Source: an uncultured Cytophagales bacterium
Lineage (GTDB): Bacteria; Bacteroidota; Bacteroidia; Cytophagales; Cyclobacteriaceae
Length of the DNA stretch: 64,000 nucleotides
Assembly (NCBI GenBank): GCA_913057175.1
Contig: CAJXNP010000013.1
Coordinates: 1-64,000, forward strand
Direction of reading: 5' to 3'
Shown here: positions 9,256 to 20,118 of the stretch, piece after piece
Layout of the letters: each line of letters opens with the position of its first letter
Position numbering within the stretch: position 1 is the first letter of the stretch
Translations under genes and position numbers: made by a program
The notes under the pieces: model-generated
Told to the model about the DNA's origin: nothing
Database searches by the model: none
What the model saw: only the letters and a program-made list of their open reading frames with translations

Positions 9256-10644
9256 TCAATAAGCGGCATCATCACCAGCGATCATTTTCCAGGCGGTCAT
9301 AATTATGATTTTGATATCCAATGTAAGCGACCAATTCTCAATGTACCAGGCATCGTATTCGACTCTTTTCTTCATCAATTCTATATCTTTCGTTTCTCCA
9401 CGGAAGCCATTGACCTGTGCATAACCAGTGATGCCAGGAGTAATGAAATGCCTGAAATTGTATTTGTCAATTTCTTTGGAATAATATTCCAACTGGCTAA
9501 TCATATTAGGCCTGGGCCCCACAATTGACATATCTCCTTTTAACGAGTTAATAAACTGAGGCAATTCATCCAGACTGGTTTTTCTCAAGAATGCACCAAC
9601 TTTAGTTATTCTCGGATCATCTTTAGTAGCTTGTTTCTCAGTTGAGCCGTTTACCCTCATGGTTCTGAATTTATAACATTCAAATAAGCGGTTCCCTTTT
9701 CCAGGTCTTAGTTGTTTAAAGAATACCGGACCTTTTGATTCAAGTTTTATTAACAAAGCTATCAATGGAAATACAGTAGGGCCCAAAATGATCAACACGA
9801 ATAACGAAAATGCAACGTCAAAAGCTCTTTTGATCTTTTGATTGAAGAACCCTCCTAAAGGCGCTTGGGTATAGTTGATGATAGGTACGCTATCATAAAA
9901 CGTGATTTCAAATTTTGATTTTTGAAGACCTCTGAAATCAGGCGCAAACTTTAAGTACTTGAAATTTTTGTCCACATAATCTGTCAAATCACTAATTAGA
10001 TTAATGTTGGTCAGGTCTTTTGCGTAATATAATTCATTGATATCATGTTCTTCACTTATTTCCTGAATCTGGTCAATAGTGCCAAGATGATATTGTGAGG
10101 GCATGAGGCCACTGGGGTTATCATCAAAGAATCCAACAAACTTATATCCTGAAGACTTTTCTTTTTGAAAGTAATTAAAAAGTCTTCGAGCAGCATCGCC
10201 ACTTCCAATAACAGCACATTTTTTAGCATTTATTCCCGATTTATAATACTGCTTGGTTACTAAAAAATATACCACCCTGAGGACGAAAATGGAGAAAAGG
10301 CTTATGGAATAAGTATAGGTTAACACTAGTCTGGAGTAGTCGTATTCTTTAAATGCGACAAAACAAAGTGAAATCAGAAATAAGTGAAGTAGAAAAGTAC
10401 TAATAAGCTTTAAGGTGGAGTGCCTTATTTGTGTGACCTTACTAAACAGGTAAACATTGTTGTAAAAGGAAGAAATGATCCAAACGATATCAAATAGTAC
10501 TAATAGAGCAACATATTCAGGATAGTCAAATGCCCATCCTTTGAATCGTATATTGTATGCTAAGATAAATGCAAGATCGATCAGTATTAAATCTATCACT
10601 AATAGAACTGTGCTGAAAGACCTGCTATAATAACTGGTTACCAT
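9256..10644 (-). CDS. Undecaprenyl-phosphate sugar phosphotransferase (WbaP/WcaJ-like)
   Basis: This 462-residue polyprenyl glycosylphosphotransferase probably starts assembly by moving a sugar-1-phosphate onto undecaprenyl phosphate. Four or five N-terminal membrane helices (residues about 10-130) are followed by a CoA-binding-like Rossmann segment (CAVIGSGDAARRLFNYF). A further membrane-dipping helix follows near residue 275. The catalytic bacterial sugar transferase domain has PVFFKQLRPGKGNRLFECYK, KFRTMRVNG, TSLDELPQFINSLKGDMSIV and GPRP. It is the first gene of the seven-gene minus-strand operon; its promoter should lie in the AT-rich gap upstream. Confidence 0.9.
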   Translation of the reverse strand: MVTSYYSRSFSTVLLVIDLILIDLAFILAYNIRFKGWAFDYPEYVALLVLFDIVWIISSFYNNVYLFSKVTQIRHSTLKLISTFLLHLFLISLCFVAFKEYDYSRLVLTYTYSISLFSIFVLRVVYFLVTKQYYKSGINAKKCAVIGSGDAARRLFNYFQKEKSSGYKFVGFFDDNPSGLMPSQYHLGTIDQIQEISEEHDINELYYAKDLTNINLISDLTDYVDKNFKYLKFAPDFRGLQKSKFEITFYDSVPIINYTQAPLGGFFNQKIKRAFDVAFSLFVLIILGPTVFPLIALLIKLESKGPVFFKQLRPGKGNRLFECYKFRTMRVNGSTEKQATKDDPRITKVGAFLRKTSLDELPQFINSLKGDMSIVGPRPNMISQLEYYSKEIDKYNFRHFITPGITGYAQVNGFRGETKDIELMKKRVEYDAWYIENWSLTLDIKIIIMTAWKMIAGDDAAY

Positions 10645-11000
10645 TGGTTGATAAACGCCTAATTAGTTGGAAAAATTAAATTAAATATCTAAATAATACA
10701 ATTCATTTTAATTAAAACTTTAGCTCATTCAATATTTGATACCAAAAAAAATAGATGATTGTTGTTAAAAGAGTGAAAAAGATGTACTTGGATCAATGAT
10801 CGAATATCAAAGCTTAGCAAAATAAATGAATTGAGATTGTAATATCAAGCATTTGTATAAAAAAAATCATATTTTTTTTAAGATAAATTATATTATTTTA
10901 ATTGATGGATAAAATTCTATCGGATGACTTAAAATAACTGAGAAAATAAAAAGTTAAATGACCAGGGATATGAGGTGATTGTCAAAGTTAGAAGATGGGA
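10645..11000. other. AT-rich gap upstream of the polysaccharide operon
   Basis: No gene is visible. The gap probably holds the operon promoter read on the minus strand. One TAACTTTG on the minus strand (10990-10983) fits the TAnnTTTG minus-7 consensus, but I see no matching minus-33 box, so it is only a weak candidate. Confidence 0.35.
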
Positions 11001-11028
11001 AATAAAAAAGGCCTTAAAAAAGGCCTTT
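11001..11028 (-). terminator. Intrinsic terminator after tRNA-Lys
   Basis: An inverted repeat of aaaggcctt (11007-11015) and aaggccttt (11020-11028) is followed on the minus strand by a T-rich run. It lies ten bases past the tRNA 3' end, the right place and orientation to end that transcript. Confidence 0.75.
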
Positions 11029-11037
11029 AATTAAATG

Positions 11038-11110
11038 TGATCCCGCTGGGGCTCGAACCCAGGACCCTCTCCTTAAAAGGGAGATGCTCTACCAGCTGAG
11101 CTACGGAATC
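11038..11110 (-). tRNA. tRNA-Lys (anticodon TTT)
   Basis: Read on the minus strand, this 73-base sequence folds into a cloverleaf. The acceptor GATTCCG pairs with CGGGATC with one wobble, the D-arm is GCTCAGCTGGTAGAGC, and the anticodon stem is TCTCC/GGAGA around the loop CTTTTAA. The T-arm is CTGGG TTCGAGC CCCAG, and the discriminator base is A. The loop gives anticodon TTT for lysine. CCA is not encoded, which is common in Bacteroidota. Confidence 0.96.
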
Positions 11111-11156
11111 TGATCAAAATCTTGTATTTTTATTCCCCGTTTCCGTAATTGGACTG

Positions 11157-11187
11157 CAAATTTAGGAGAGTATGTTTAAAAGCCAAA
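11157..11187 (-). promoter_or_regulatory. Bacteroidota-type promoter for tRNA-Lys
   Basis: On the minus strand TTTG (11187-11184) is followed after exactly 19 bases by TAAATTTG (11164-11157). This matches the known Bacteroidota housekeeping consensus TTTG-N19-20-TAnnTTTG. Transcription would start around 11150 and run into the tRNA. The minus-33 box overlaps the first codons of the plus-strand gene at 11172. Confidence 0.72.
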
Positions 11188-11975
11188 AACTCAAAACATT
11201 TTTCTTACACTTTTTTTTAGTAGGTGTTGTAAGTGTTTGTTGGACAAGTAATTGCGATGCCCAAAACTTCCTGTTAGCAAAGGGAGATTCACTTTTTAAG
11301 GAAAAAAAATTTACCGAAGCCTTTAATGTCTATTCAGAACTTGACAAATCAGGAACAGCATCACCTGCCATGTATTTGAAGATGGCATATATAAATGAAG
11401 CACTTGGCGACATCTCCGGTACCATGTTTTATTTAAACAAATATTATTTGCTGTCAAAGAATAAGCTGGTTTTGAAGAAAATGGAAAAATTGGCGGAAAA
11501 AAATGAATTACAGGGATATGATTATTCAGATTTCGAATTTGCAGAAAACCTGCTAGTCAAGTTTGGTTCCTCAATCAACCTGGTTTTTTCTGTTTTGGTT
11601 TTCATGCTTTTTGCACTAATTCTATATCGATGGATAAAATTTAACAGATACAGTAAAAATCTAGCCATCGCAACATTGGTTTTGACCATCATTTTAATAG
11701 TAAATAATGGATTTTCGTTGACCAGAACTTATGGTATAATAGATCAAGACTACTCCTTCATTATGAATGCGCCATCTGCCGGGGCAAATAAACTCATGGA
11801 GGTTAATAAGGGCAATCGTTTTCAAATAAGCAATTATGACGAAGTTTGGGCTAAAGTGGAAGCAGATCAGGATGCAGGTTATGTTCGGTTTCAGGATTTT
11901 TTAATCTTAAAGGAAAGCCAATCTCCCACCCTCTGGATCATTGATTACCTCAAGACATTTAAGAAGAGATCATAG
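11172..11975 (+). CDS. BatE-like TPR/membrane/SH3-like protein
   Basis: This 267-residue envelope protein has an N-terminal signal sequence (about residues 1-31, ending CDAQN). A short TPR-like helical region follows (about 32-115), then two membrane helices (about 135-152 and 163-180). The C-terminal domain has an SH3-like pattern (NKLMEVNKGNRFQI, GYVRFQDFLIL). This order resembles BatE proteins of Bacteroidota aerotolerance operons, but no BatA-D genes are nearby, so a role in that pathway is not supported. It is divergent from the tRNA, whose promoter it overlaps. Confidence 0.72.
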   Translation: MFKSQKLKTFFLHFFLVGVVSVCWTSNCDAQNFLLAKGDSLFKEKKFTEAFNVYSELDKSGTASPAMYLKMAYINEALGDISGTMFYLNKYYLLSKNKLVLKKMEKLAEKNELQGYDYSDFEFAENLLVKFGSSINLVFSVLVFMLFALILYRWIKFNRYSKNLAIATLVLTIILIVNNGFSLTRTYGIIDQDYSFIMNAPSAGANKLMEVNKGNRFQISNYDEVWAKVEADQDAGYVRFQDFLILKESQSPTLWIIDYLKTFKKRS

Positions 11976-12065
11976 AATTCATTAGCTTAATTTAATCGAA
12001 TCAGGTTCGAAATACCAGTCTGTCTGGCAGGGATATTTTTGAGTTTTATATTGCAAATGGTATGT

Positions 12066-12105
12066 GCTCAAAAGATCCGATTCGACATTAATTTTGAGCT
12101 TTTTA
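12066..12105 (+). terminator. Candidate intrinsic terminator
   Basis: GCTCAAAA (12066-12073) and TTTTGAGC (12092-12099) form a perfect eight-base stem followed by TTTTTA. It sits about 90 bases past the BatE-like gene. The 18-base loop is long, so efficiency is uncertain. Confidence 0.5.
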
Positions 12106-12255
12106 TCCTGGTATTTCATGTCTTTCTGCTAAAAACACCATAATTCTAAAATAGTCTGACATATTTTTTTGATTAACTAATTCTTAATCATGCCGCTTAC
12201 CATTCTTTGAATAACCATATTAATTATTGGTAATATTAAATTTTTAATAATTCCA

Positions 12256-12915
12256 ATGACTACTATGAGACCGATTTACTTTATTGTCCTATGCATGAGT
12301 TTGTGTTTTACATCCAAAGCACAAAGTGATCCTAATCCCAAAGTTGTTGTTCTTTATCCAAATGAGATTGTTGTTTCTGACAATGTCAGAGAGCAATTAA
12401 AGGTTTATGAAAAGGAAATTGAGATCACAGATGAAATTAAGAATAAGTATATTCCTTCAGAACTAAGCGATAATTGGAGGCTTATCCGAACAAGAGAATT
12501 GGATTTTTTGGGTAAACAGGATTTTTTCGGAAATATGACATATAAAACAAGCTCCAACATCATTTATGAAGTTTATGAATATGAGGCAAATCCTTTGGTT
12601 TATCCAATCAGGGAAAAATGCAAAGGAGACATTGAATCTTTAAGAAGTCTCGCTCAAAACCATAATGTGATATGGGTGGTCAATATTTTAAAATTGGAAT
12701 TTTCTTCGGAAAATAAGCTGATTGCTACCATTCAATTATATAATCTGACGAGTCACCGGGTTTTTATTAACGAGAAATTTATAGGAGATACAACCAATCC
12801 GGGAGGAAACCTCGGATGTAACGAGGGTTCCTGGGATTGTGCTGCTAATAATGTCGTCAAACAATCAGTTTTTAAGATCTTCGATATTTTGGACAAATAC
12901 CGGAAATATTGGTAA
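12256..12915 (+). CDS. Exported hypothetical protein
   Basis: I do not recognise this 219-residue protein. A signal peptide is clear (MTTMRPIYFIVLCMSLCFTS, cleavage near KAQ at residues 21-23). The mature part has mixed alpha/beta composition with three or four cysteines (CKGD near residue 118, GCNEG and WDC near 190-197) that could form periplasmic disulphides. No membrane helix follows. It converges on the beta-galactosidase gene 34 bases away and has its own upstream region, so it is probably a single-gene transcript. Confidence 0.7.
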   Translation: MTTMRPIYFIVLCMSLCFTSKAQSDPNPKVVVLYPNEIVVSDNVREQLKVYEKEIEITDEIKNKYIPSELSDNWRLIRTRELDFLGKQDFFGNMTYKTSSNIIYEVYEYEANPLVYPIREKCKGDIESLRSLAQNHNVIWVVNILKLEFSSENKLIATIQLYNLTSHRVFINEKFIGDTTNPGGNLGCNEGSWDCAANNVVKQSVFKIFDILDKYRKYW

Positions 12916-12949
12916 TCTGATATCATTAATTTTTTCTAATCTTTTTTCC

Positions 12950-16162
<3,213 letters not shown>

Positions 16163-16236
16163 TTATCTATTTATAGTTTGATAATTTCAACCATAGTTTT
16201 CTGTAATAAATTTTATTTAACATTATTTTAGTTCCA

Positions 16237-16244
16237 CAAAAATA
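16237..16244 (-). promoter_or_regulatory. Possible minus-7 box for the beta-galactosidase gene
   Basis: The minus strand reads TATTTTTG, which fits TAnnTTTG, 84 bases upstream of the ATG. No good minus-33 box is spaced correctly, so this is a weak call. Confidence 0.35.
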
Positions 16245-16270
16245 TGATAATTGCAAAATAATTCGATTAG

Positions 16271-16283
16271 CGTATTTTATACG
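16271..16283. promoter_or_regulatory. Candidate operator palindrome, gntR/lacZ intergenic region
   Basis: CGTATTTTATACG is a perfect palindrome (five-base arms, three-base spacer) between the divergent regulator and beta-galactosidase genes. It has the GT...AC outline typical of GntR-family operators. A closely similar sequence lies upstream of susC (38350-38362). The binding protein is inferred only from position. Confidence 0.4.
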
Positions 16284-16432
16284 ATTAATATAACCGGATT
16301 AAAGTCATCATCCAACTTTCCGAAAACAGATTATTTTTTAACTTGAAAGTTTTTATTATTTCCGTAATATTTTAGCAATAGAGGTTAAAGATTTAAGCTA
16401 CTTTTATTGAAGGAATTATCTTAAATTATAGT

Positions 16433-17479
16433 ATGAACGAACCAATTGAATTGGAGATTAATAGCGAATCGAGGGTTCCTAAATATCAACAGATCATTAA
16501 TTCCATTATCAGGGATATAGAATTTGGAAACCTTAAGGTTGGCCAAAAGATCCCATCTATCAATGAAATAAGTGAGGAATACTACCTTTCACGAGATACG
16601 GTGGAAAAAGCTTATAAGCAGCTTAAAGAAAAGAAGATCATTGTCAGCGCAAAGGGAAAGGGCTATTATGTTGCCCGCACATTGCCACAGTCAGGAATTA
16701 AGGTTTTGTTTCTATTGAATAAACTTAGTTCCTACAAGATGATGATTTACAATTCCTTCATTAACAGCATGGACAATGATGCGAGGATTGATCTGAAGAT
16801 CTATCATTGCGATGAGAAACTTTTCCGGAACATCATGGAGGAAAATATGGGCGCGTACGATTATTATGTCATTATGCCTCATTTTATTGATAAGGATGAT
16901 GGGCATCGAAATTATACACCTGATGCGATAAAAATACTCAAACAAATTCCTGTAGATAAATTATTGCTTTTGGACAATAACATTGATGATCTGTTGCTGG
17001 AATTTGCAGCTGTTTACCAGGATTTTAAGCACGATATTTATGAGGCATTGAAAGAGGGGATGTCGGCTTTGAAAAAATATGCCAAGCTCATTCTTATTTT
17101 TCCAAAAAAGGTGGTTTATCCTTATCCAACTGAGATTTTACAGGGTTTCAGGATGTTTTGCGTTGAAAACGATTTTGATTTTGAAATTTTAGATGAGGTC
17201 TATTCAGAAATGGAACTTCATGAACGCGACGCCTTTATTGTTATTGAGGAAAACGACCTTGTCAACCTTGTCAAGCAAATCCGTGACAGTAATTTTAAAT
17301 TAGGCAAAGATATTGGTCTGATTTCCTACAATGATACCCCATTGAAAGACTTGTTAGGCATTACCTGTGTGTCCACCAATTTCAAGCTGATGGGAGAAAC
17401 AGCCGCTTATATGATCAAAAAGAAGAAGGTGGAAAAGGTGAAAAATGCTTTTGGGCTAATTTACAGGGATTCTCTTTAA
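16433..17479 (+). CDS. GntR family sugar-responsive transcriptional regulator
   Basis: This 348-residue regulator has an N-terminal winged helix of GntR type: YQQIINSIIRDIEFGNLKVG, then IPSINEISEEYYLSRDTVEK and the wing KGKGYYV (together residues about 15-82). A C-terminal periplasmic-binding-protein-like effector domain (about 88-345) resembles sugar-binding GntR regulators such as Bacteroides FucR. It lies between a divergent beta-galactosidase and the permease/lactate/aldolase genes, so it is the best candidate regulator of the rhamnose-type locus. The inducer is not identified. No TAnnTTTG promoter is obvious upstream. Confidence 0.87.
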   Translation: MNEPIELEINSESRVPKYQQIINSIIRDIEFGNLKVGQKIPSINEISEEYYLSRDTVEKAYKQLKEKKIIVSAKGKGYYVARTLPQSGIKVLFLLNKLSSYKMMIYNSFINSMDNDARIDLKIYHCDEKLFRNIMEENMGAYDYYVIMPHFIDKDDGHRNYTPDAIKILKQIPVDKLLLLDNNIDDLLLEFAAVYQDFKHDIYEALKEGMSALKKYAKLILIFPKKVVYPYPTEILQGFRMFCVENDFDFEILDEVYSEMELHERDAFIVIEENDLVNLVKQIRDSNFKLGKDIGLISYNDTPLKDLLGITCVSTNFKLMGETAAYMIKKKKVEKVKNAFGLIYRDSL

Positions 17480-17496
17480 AGTGAGATAAAATTAAA

Positions 17497-17581
17497 CAGT
17501 TGGCAGTTGGCAAAAGAGCAGTTGGCAAATCATAGTTCAACACGTTTTTGCCAACTACCAACTATTCTTTTGCCAACTTTT
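17497..17581. repeat. Palindromic GTTGGCA element downstream of gntR
   Basis: The left arm holds three copies of AGTTGGCA (near 17498-17526). The right arm holds complementary TGCCAACT-type units (near 17549-17580) followed by TTTT. Together they can fold into a long imperfect hairpin of about 85 bases. It may serve as the gntR terminator, and its repetitive form suggests a dispersed intergenic element. The rest of the 327-base gap to the permease holds the shared 17-mer and nothing else I can identify. Confidence 0.6.
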
Positions 17582-17651
17582 CATAAGATTTCATAGAGTA
17601 TTAATCCATCTACTCTTTTTGGTAAAACCATAAGATAAGCATTGCCTGGCA

Positions 17652-17668
17652 CAGTATAGAACAGGATA
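17652..17668 (+). promoter_or_regulatory. 17-base motif shared with the aldolase promoter (copy 1)
   Basis: CAGTATAGAACAGGATA occurs here, 138 bases before the permease ATG, and again exactly at 22353-22369 before the aldolase fusion gene. The two sites share no flanking identity. A common regulator site in the sugar regulon is the simplest explanation. Confidence 0.55.
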
Positions 17669-17806
17669 CAGGATGTACACTGTTTATTTATGTTTATTCC
17701 TTAACTTATTTCCAAAAATGTGATCAGAAAATCTTAGCGTTTGATTTCATTTTCATCACATCTTTGAATGAAAGAAATTATTCACTTTTTACTCACTGCT
17801 TTTTAG

Positions 17807-19216
17807 ATGGCCTTCAACAATAATAAATTAATCGGGAAACTCAACGAGGTTCAGGAGTTTGAACGGGAAGTTATTCCACAAAATAAATTAAAAGGTTGGA
17901 AGAGTTTTATCGGTACCTATGCCGGTGAGCATACCGCCGGGACTGAGTTTGTCATCGGACCTCTGTTTGTTGCTCACGGCGCCAGCGCTTCCGATATCAT
18001 TTTCGGATTGCTTTTGGGGAATATTCTGGCTGTTCTCAGCTGGGCATTTTTTACTGCCAAATTATCGGTAAAGAAACGGGTCACCCTCTATTACCAACTG
18101 GAAAAGATAGGCGGAAAAAACTTTACCCTCTTTTACAACCTGGTCAATGCTGGGTTGTTTTGTTGTCTGGCAGGTTCTATGATTGCTGTGGCTGGAACGG
18201 CGGTGGGTATTCCATTTGATTTACCCATTCCTTCTCTTTCTGACATATACCCAACCAGTATTGACTGGATCATTATTGTTTTTATCATTGGTGCGATCAC
18301 AACTTTTATAGCGATGTTTGGCTTTAATGAAGTCGCCAAGTTTGCCAATATAGCTGCTCCATGGATGATCATGGTTTTTGTTGCAGCGGCAGTAGCTGTT
18401 TTGCCGGATTTGGGCGTACATTCCATTTCTGATTTCTGGCAAGTCGCAAATGATAAAATTTGGACAGGAGTTCCTTTAGAGGGACAGAGTCAGTTTACAT
18501 TCTGGCATGTGTTGTTTTTTGCCTGGTTTTGCAACATGGCCATGCATATTGGAATGGCTGACATGTCGATTCTTCGATATGCAAAAAAATGGCAATACGG
18601 TTTTTCTTCTTCTGCAGGAGTCTTTTTGGGACATTACATAGCCTGGATTGCGTCAGGTATTCTTTATTCCTTGTTTTTAATTGAGTCAAATAATAGTACT
18701 GAGTTTGCCCCTGGGCCGGTTGCTTATCGTGCCGCTGGAATTGCCGGTGCCATCTGCGTGATCATAGCTGGCTGGACCACTGCAAACCCCACGCTTTACC
18801 GGGCAGGATTAGCTGTTCAGGCTATCATGCCCAAGTCGAAAACATGGAAGGTAACGCTAATTGTAGGGTTGATCACTACAATAGCAGCATGTTTTCCAGC
18901 GCTTGTGATGAACCTGTTGGATTTCGTAGCATTGTATGGGTTGATATTGATGCCTGTAGGGGCTGTAATCTACATCGATACCTATTTGTTCCCAAAAATG
19001 GGATTGATTGATGAATATGCTGAAAAATCCGGCATTCGCTTCAATGTATCGGCAGTCATAACCTGGGGATTGACACTTGTATTGTGCTTATTGCTGAACC
19101 TAATGTACGGAATAGAGATATTCTTTTTGGGATTACCGGGGTGGTTCATTGCGGTGGTCATCTATATTATTTCCAGTAAGTTATTACAAAAGCCAACTCT
19201 AATTAAAAAACCTTAA
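17807..19216 (+). CDS. NCS1/purine-cytosine permease-like transporter
   Basis: This 469-residue integral membrane protein has about 12 hydrophobic helices. The N-terminal GWKSFIGTYAGEHTAGTEFV and the glycine-rich GPLFVAHGASASDIIFGLL match the NCS1 family, which imports nucleobases, allantoin, vitamins or related solutes with Na+ or H+. Placed between a sugar regulator and rhamnose and lactate genes, it may carry a sugar or lactate-related solute instead, but that is inference from position. A 59-residue membrane protein starts ten bases after its stop, and a shared 17-base motif lies upstream. Confidence 0.8.
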   Translation: MAFNNNKLIGKLNEVQEFEREVIPQNKLKGWKSFIGTYAGEHTAGTEFVIGPLFVAHGASASDIIFGLLLGNILAVLSWAFFTAKLSVKKRVTLYYQLEKIGGKNFTLFYNLVNAGLFCCLAGSMIAVAGTAVGIPFDLPIPSLSDIYPTSIDWIIIVFIIGAITTFIAMFGFNEVAKFANIAAPWMIMVFVAAAVAVLPDLGVHSISDFWQVANDKIWTGVPLEGQSQFTFWHVLFFAWFCNMAMHIGMADMSILRYAKKWQYGFSSSAGVFLGHYIAWIASGILYSLFLIESNNSTEFAPGPVAYRAAGIAGAICVIIAGWTTANPTLYRAGLAVQAIMPKSKTWKVTLIVGLITTIAACFPALVMNLLDFVALYGLILMPVGAVIYIDTYLFPKMGLIDEYAEKSGIRFNVSAVITWGLTLVLCLLLNLMYGIEIFFLGLPGWFIAVVIYIISSKLLQKPTLIKKP

Positions 19217-19226
19217 TTCAGAAAAA

Positions 19227-19406
19227 ATGAAAATACTATTATCAATCATATCTGTAGTCGGGTTGCTGCTCACCATTATCCCGGCCTTCTTGGTGTTTTT
19301 CGGATCTATTTCCCTTGAGCAAAACAAAAATCTCATGCTTGTTGGAACTATTTTGTGGTTTTTGACAGCTCCTTTCTGGTTAAATAAAAAAACAGAAGAG
19401 GTATAG
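19227..19406 (+). CDS. Small two-helix membrane protein next to the permease
   Basis: This 59-residue protein (starts MKILLSIISVVGLLLTIIP, ends PFWLNKKTEEV) begins ten bases after the permease stop. It has two predicted membrane helices (about residues 3-23 and 34-52) with a short charged linker (SLEQNKN) and a lysine-rich tail. I know of no assigned function. Tight coupling suggests an accessory or stabilising subunit of the permease. Codon structure is clean through the stop, and a strong hairpin follows at 19486. Confidence 0.72.
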   Translation: MKILLSIISVVGLLLTIIPAFLVFFGSISLEQNKNLMLVGTILWFLTAPFWLNKKTEEV

Positions 19407-19485
19407 TTAAAAAAAGAATAATCAAAAAGTCCTGAAAAGGAGAACTTTGTAAAAATTTGTTAAGGTTAATGTTTAAGTTGGATGT

Positions 19486-19523
19486 TGAAAAGTCTCCAAG
19501 ACGTGGGGACTTTTCACTTTTAT
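19486..19523. terminator. Bidirectional terminator between permease operon and lutC
   Basis: TGAAAAGTCTCC (19486-19497) and GGGGACTTTTCA (19505-19516) form a 12-base stem with one wobble and a seven-base loop. T-rich sequence follows on the plus strand. It lies between converging transcripts. Confidence 0.75.
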
Positions 19524-19536
19524 AAGCATTTAGAAT

Positions 19537-20118
19537 TTAATTCATAAGGAAAACAGTTAGACTTCTGGAACCATGTGCGCCTATTACAAGGTTTTGTTCA
19601 ATGTCTGCAGTTTTTGACGGGCCGGCGATAAAAACTCCAAATCCTACATTTTTCAGATTGATCTTTTTGTATGCCAGATGCATATTTTCTACAAGATCCT
19701 TTTTTGATAAAACCATGATCAGATGTTGGGTAATGAAAGGTAGAACCCGGAATCCCATAGTGTTTTCTGACAGCCAGATTGCTGCATTTTCGGCAACGCC
19801 AAACTCCCCCTTTAAAATCACCAAATCCAGATCCTTTAATTCATGTGGATCGGCAATTTTTTCAATATCCACATTTCCTTCAATTCCTTTTATCAACGAG
19901 CAGATCTTTTGTGCAGGTGAATAATTTTTATTTATGTATTCATGAATATCGTTGATAGAATTAGTTGATATCAGATTACCACTGTTTTTGATCAGGGACT
20001 TTTCAAATATTTTTTCTAATTCTTCTCCATCGCCCGGGAAATCCGGAATGACCGGTAGGATTGCACCAACAGGTTTATTTTTTTTTATTTTTTCCAATAT
20101 CTCTTCTCTGCTACTCAT
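19537..20118 (-). CDS. lutC: LutC/LldG family lactate utilization protein
   Basis: This 193-residue LUD-domain protein is one of three subunits of the LutABC complex that oxidises L-lactate to pyruvate in the cytoplasm. Visible features are the N-terminal SSREEILEKIKKNKP helix, the mid segment GVAENAAIWLSENTMGFRVL and the C-terminal GPSKTADIEQNLVIGAHGSR, which is characteristic of the family. Its ATG overlaps the lutB stop by four bases. In this context it should dispose of L-lactate made from lactaldehyde by the divergently encoded aldolase/dehydrogenase. Confidence 0.9.
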   Translation of the reverse strand: MSSREEILEKIKKNKPVGAILPVIPDFPGDGEELEKIFEKSLIKNSGNLISTNSINDIHEYINKNYSPAQKICSLIKGIEGNVDIEKIADPHELKDLDLVILKGEFGVAENAAIWLSENTMGFRVLPFITQHLIMVLSKKDLVENMHLAYKKINLKNVGFGVFIAGPSKTADIEQNLVIGAHGSRSLTVFLMN

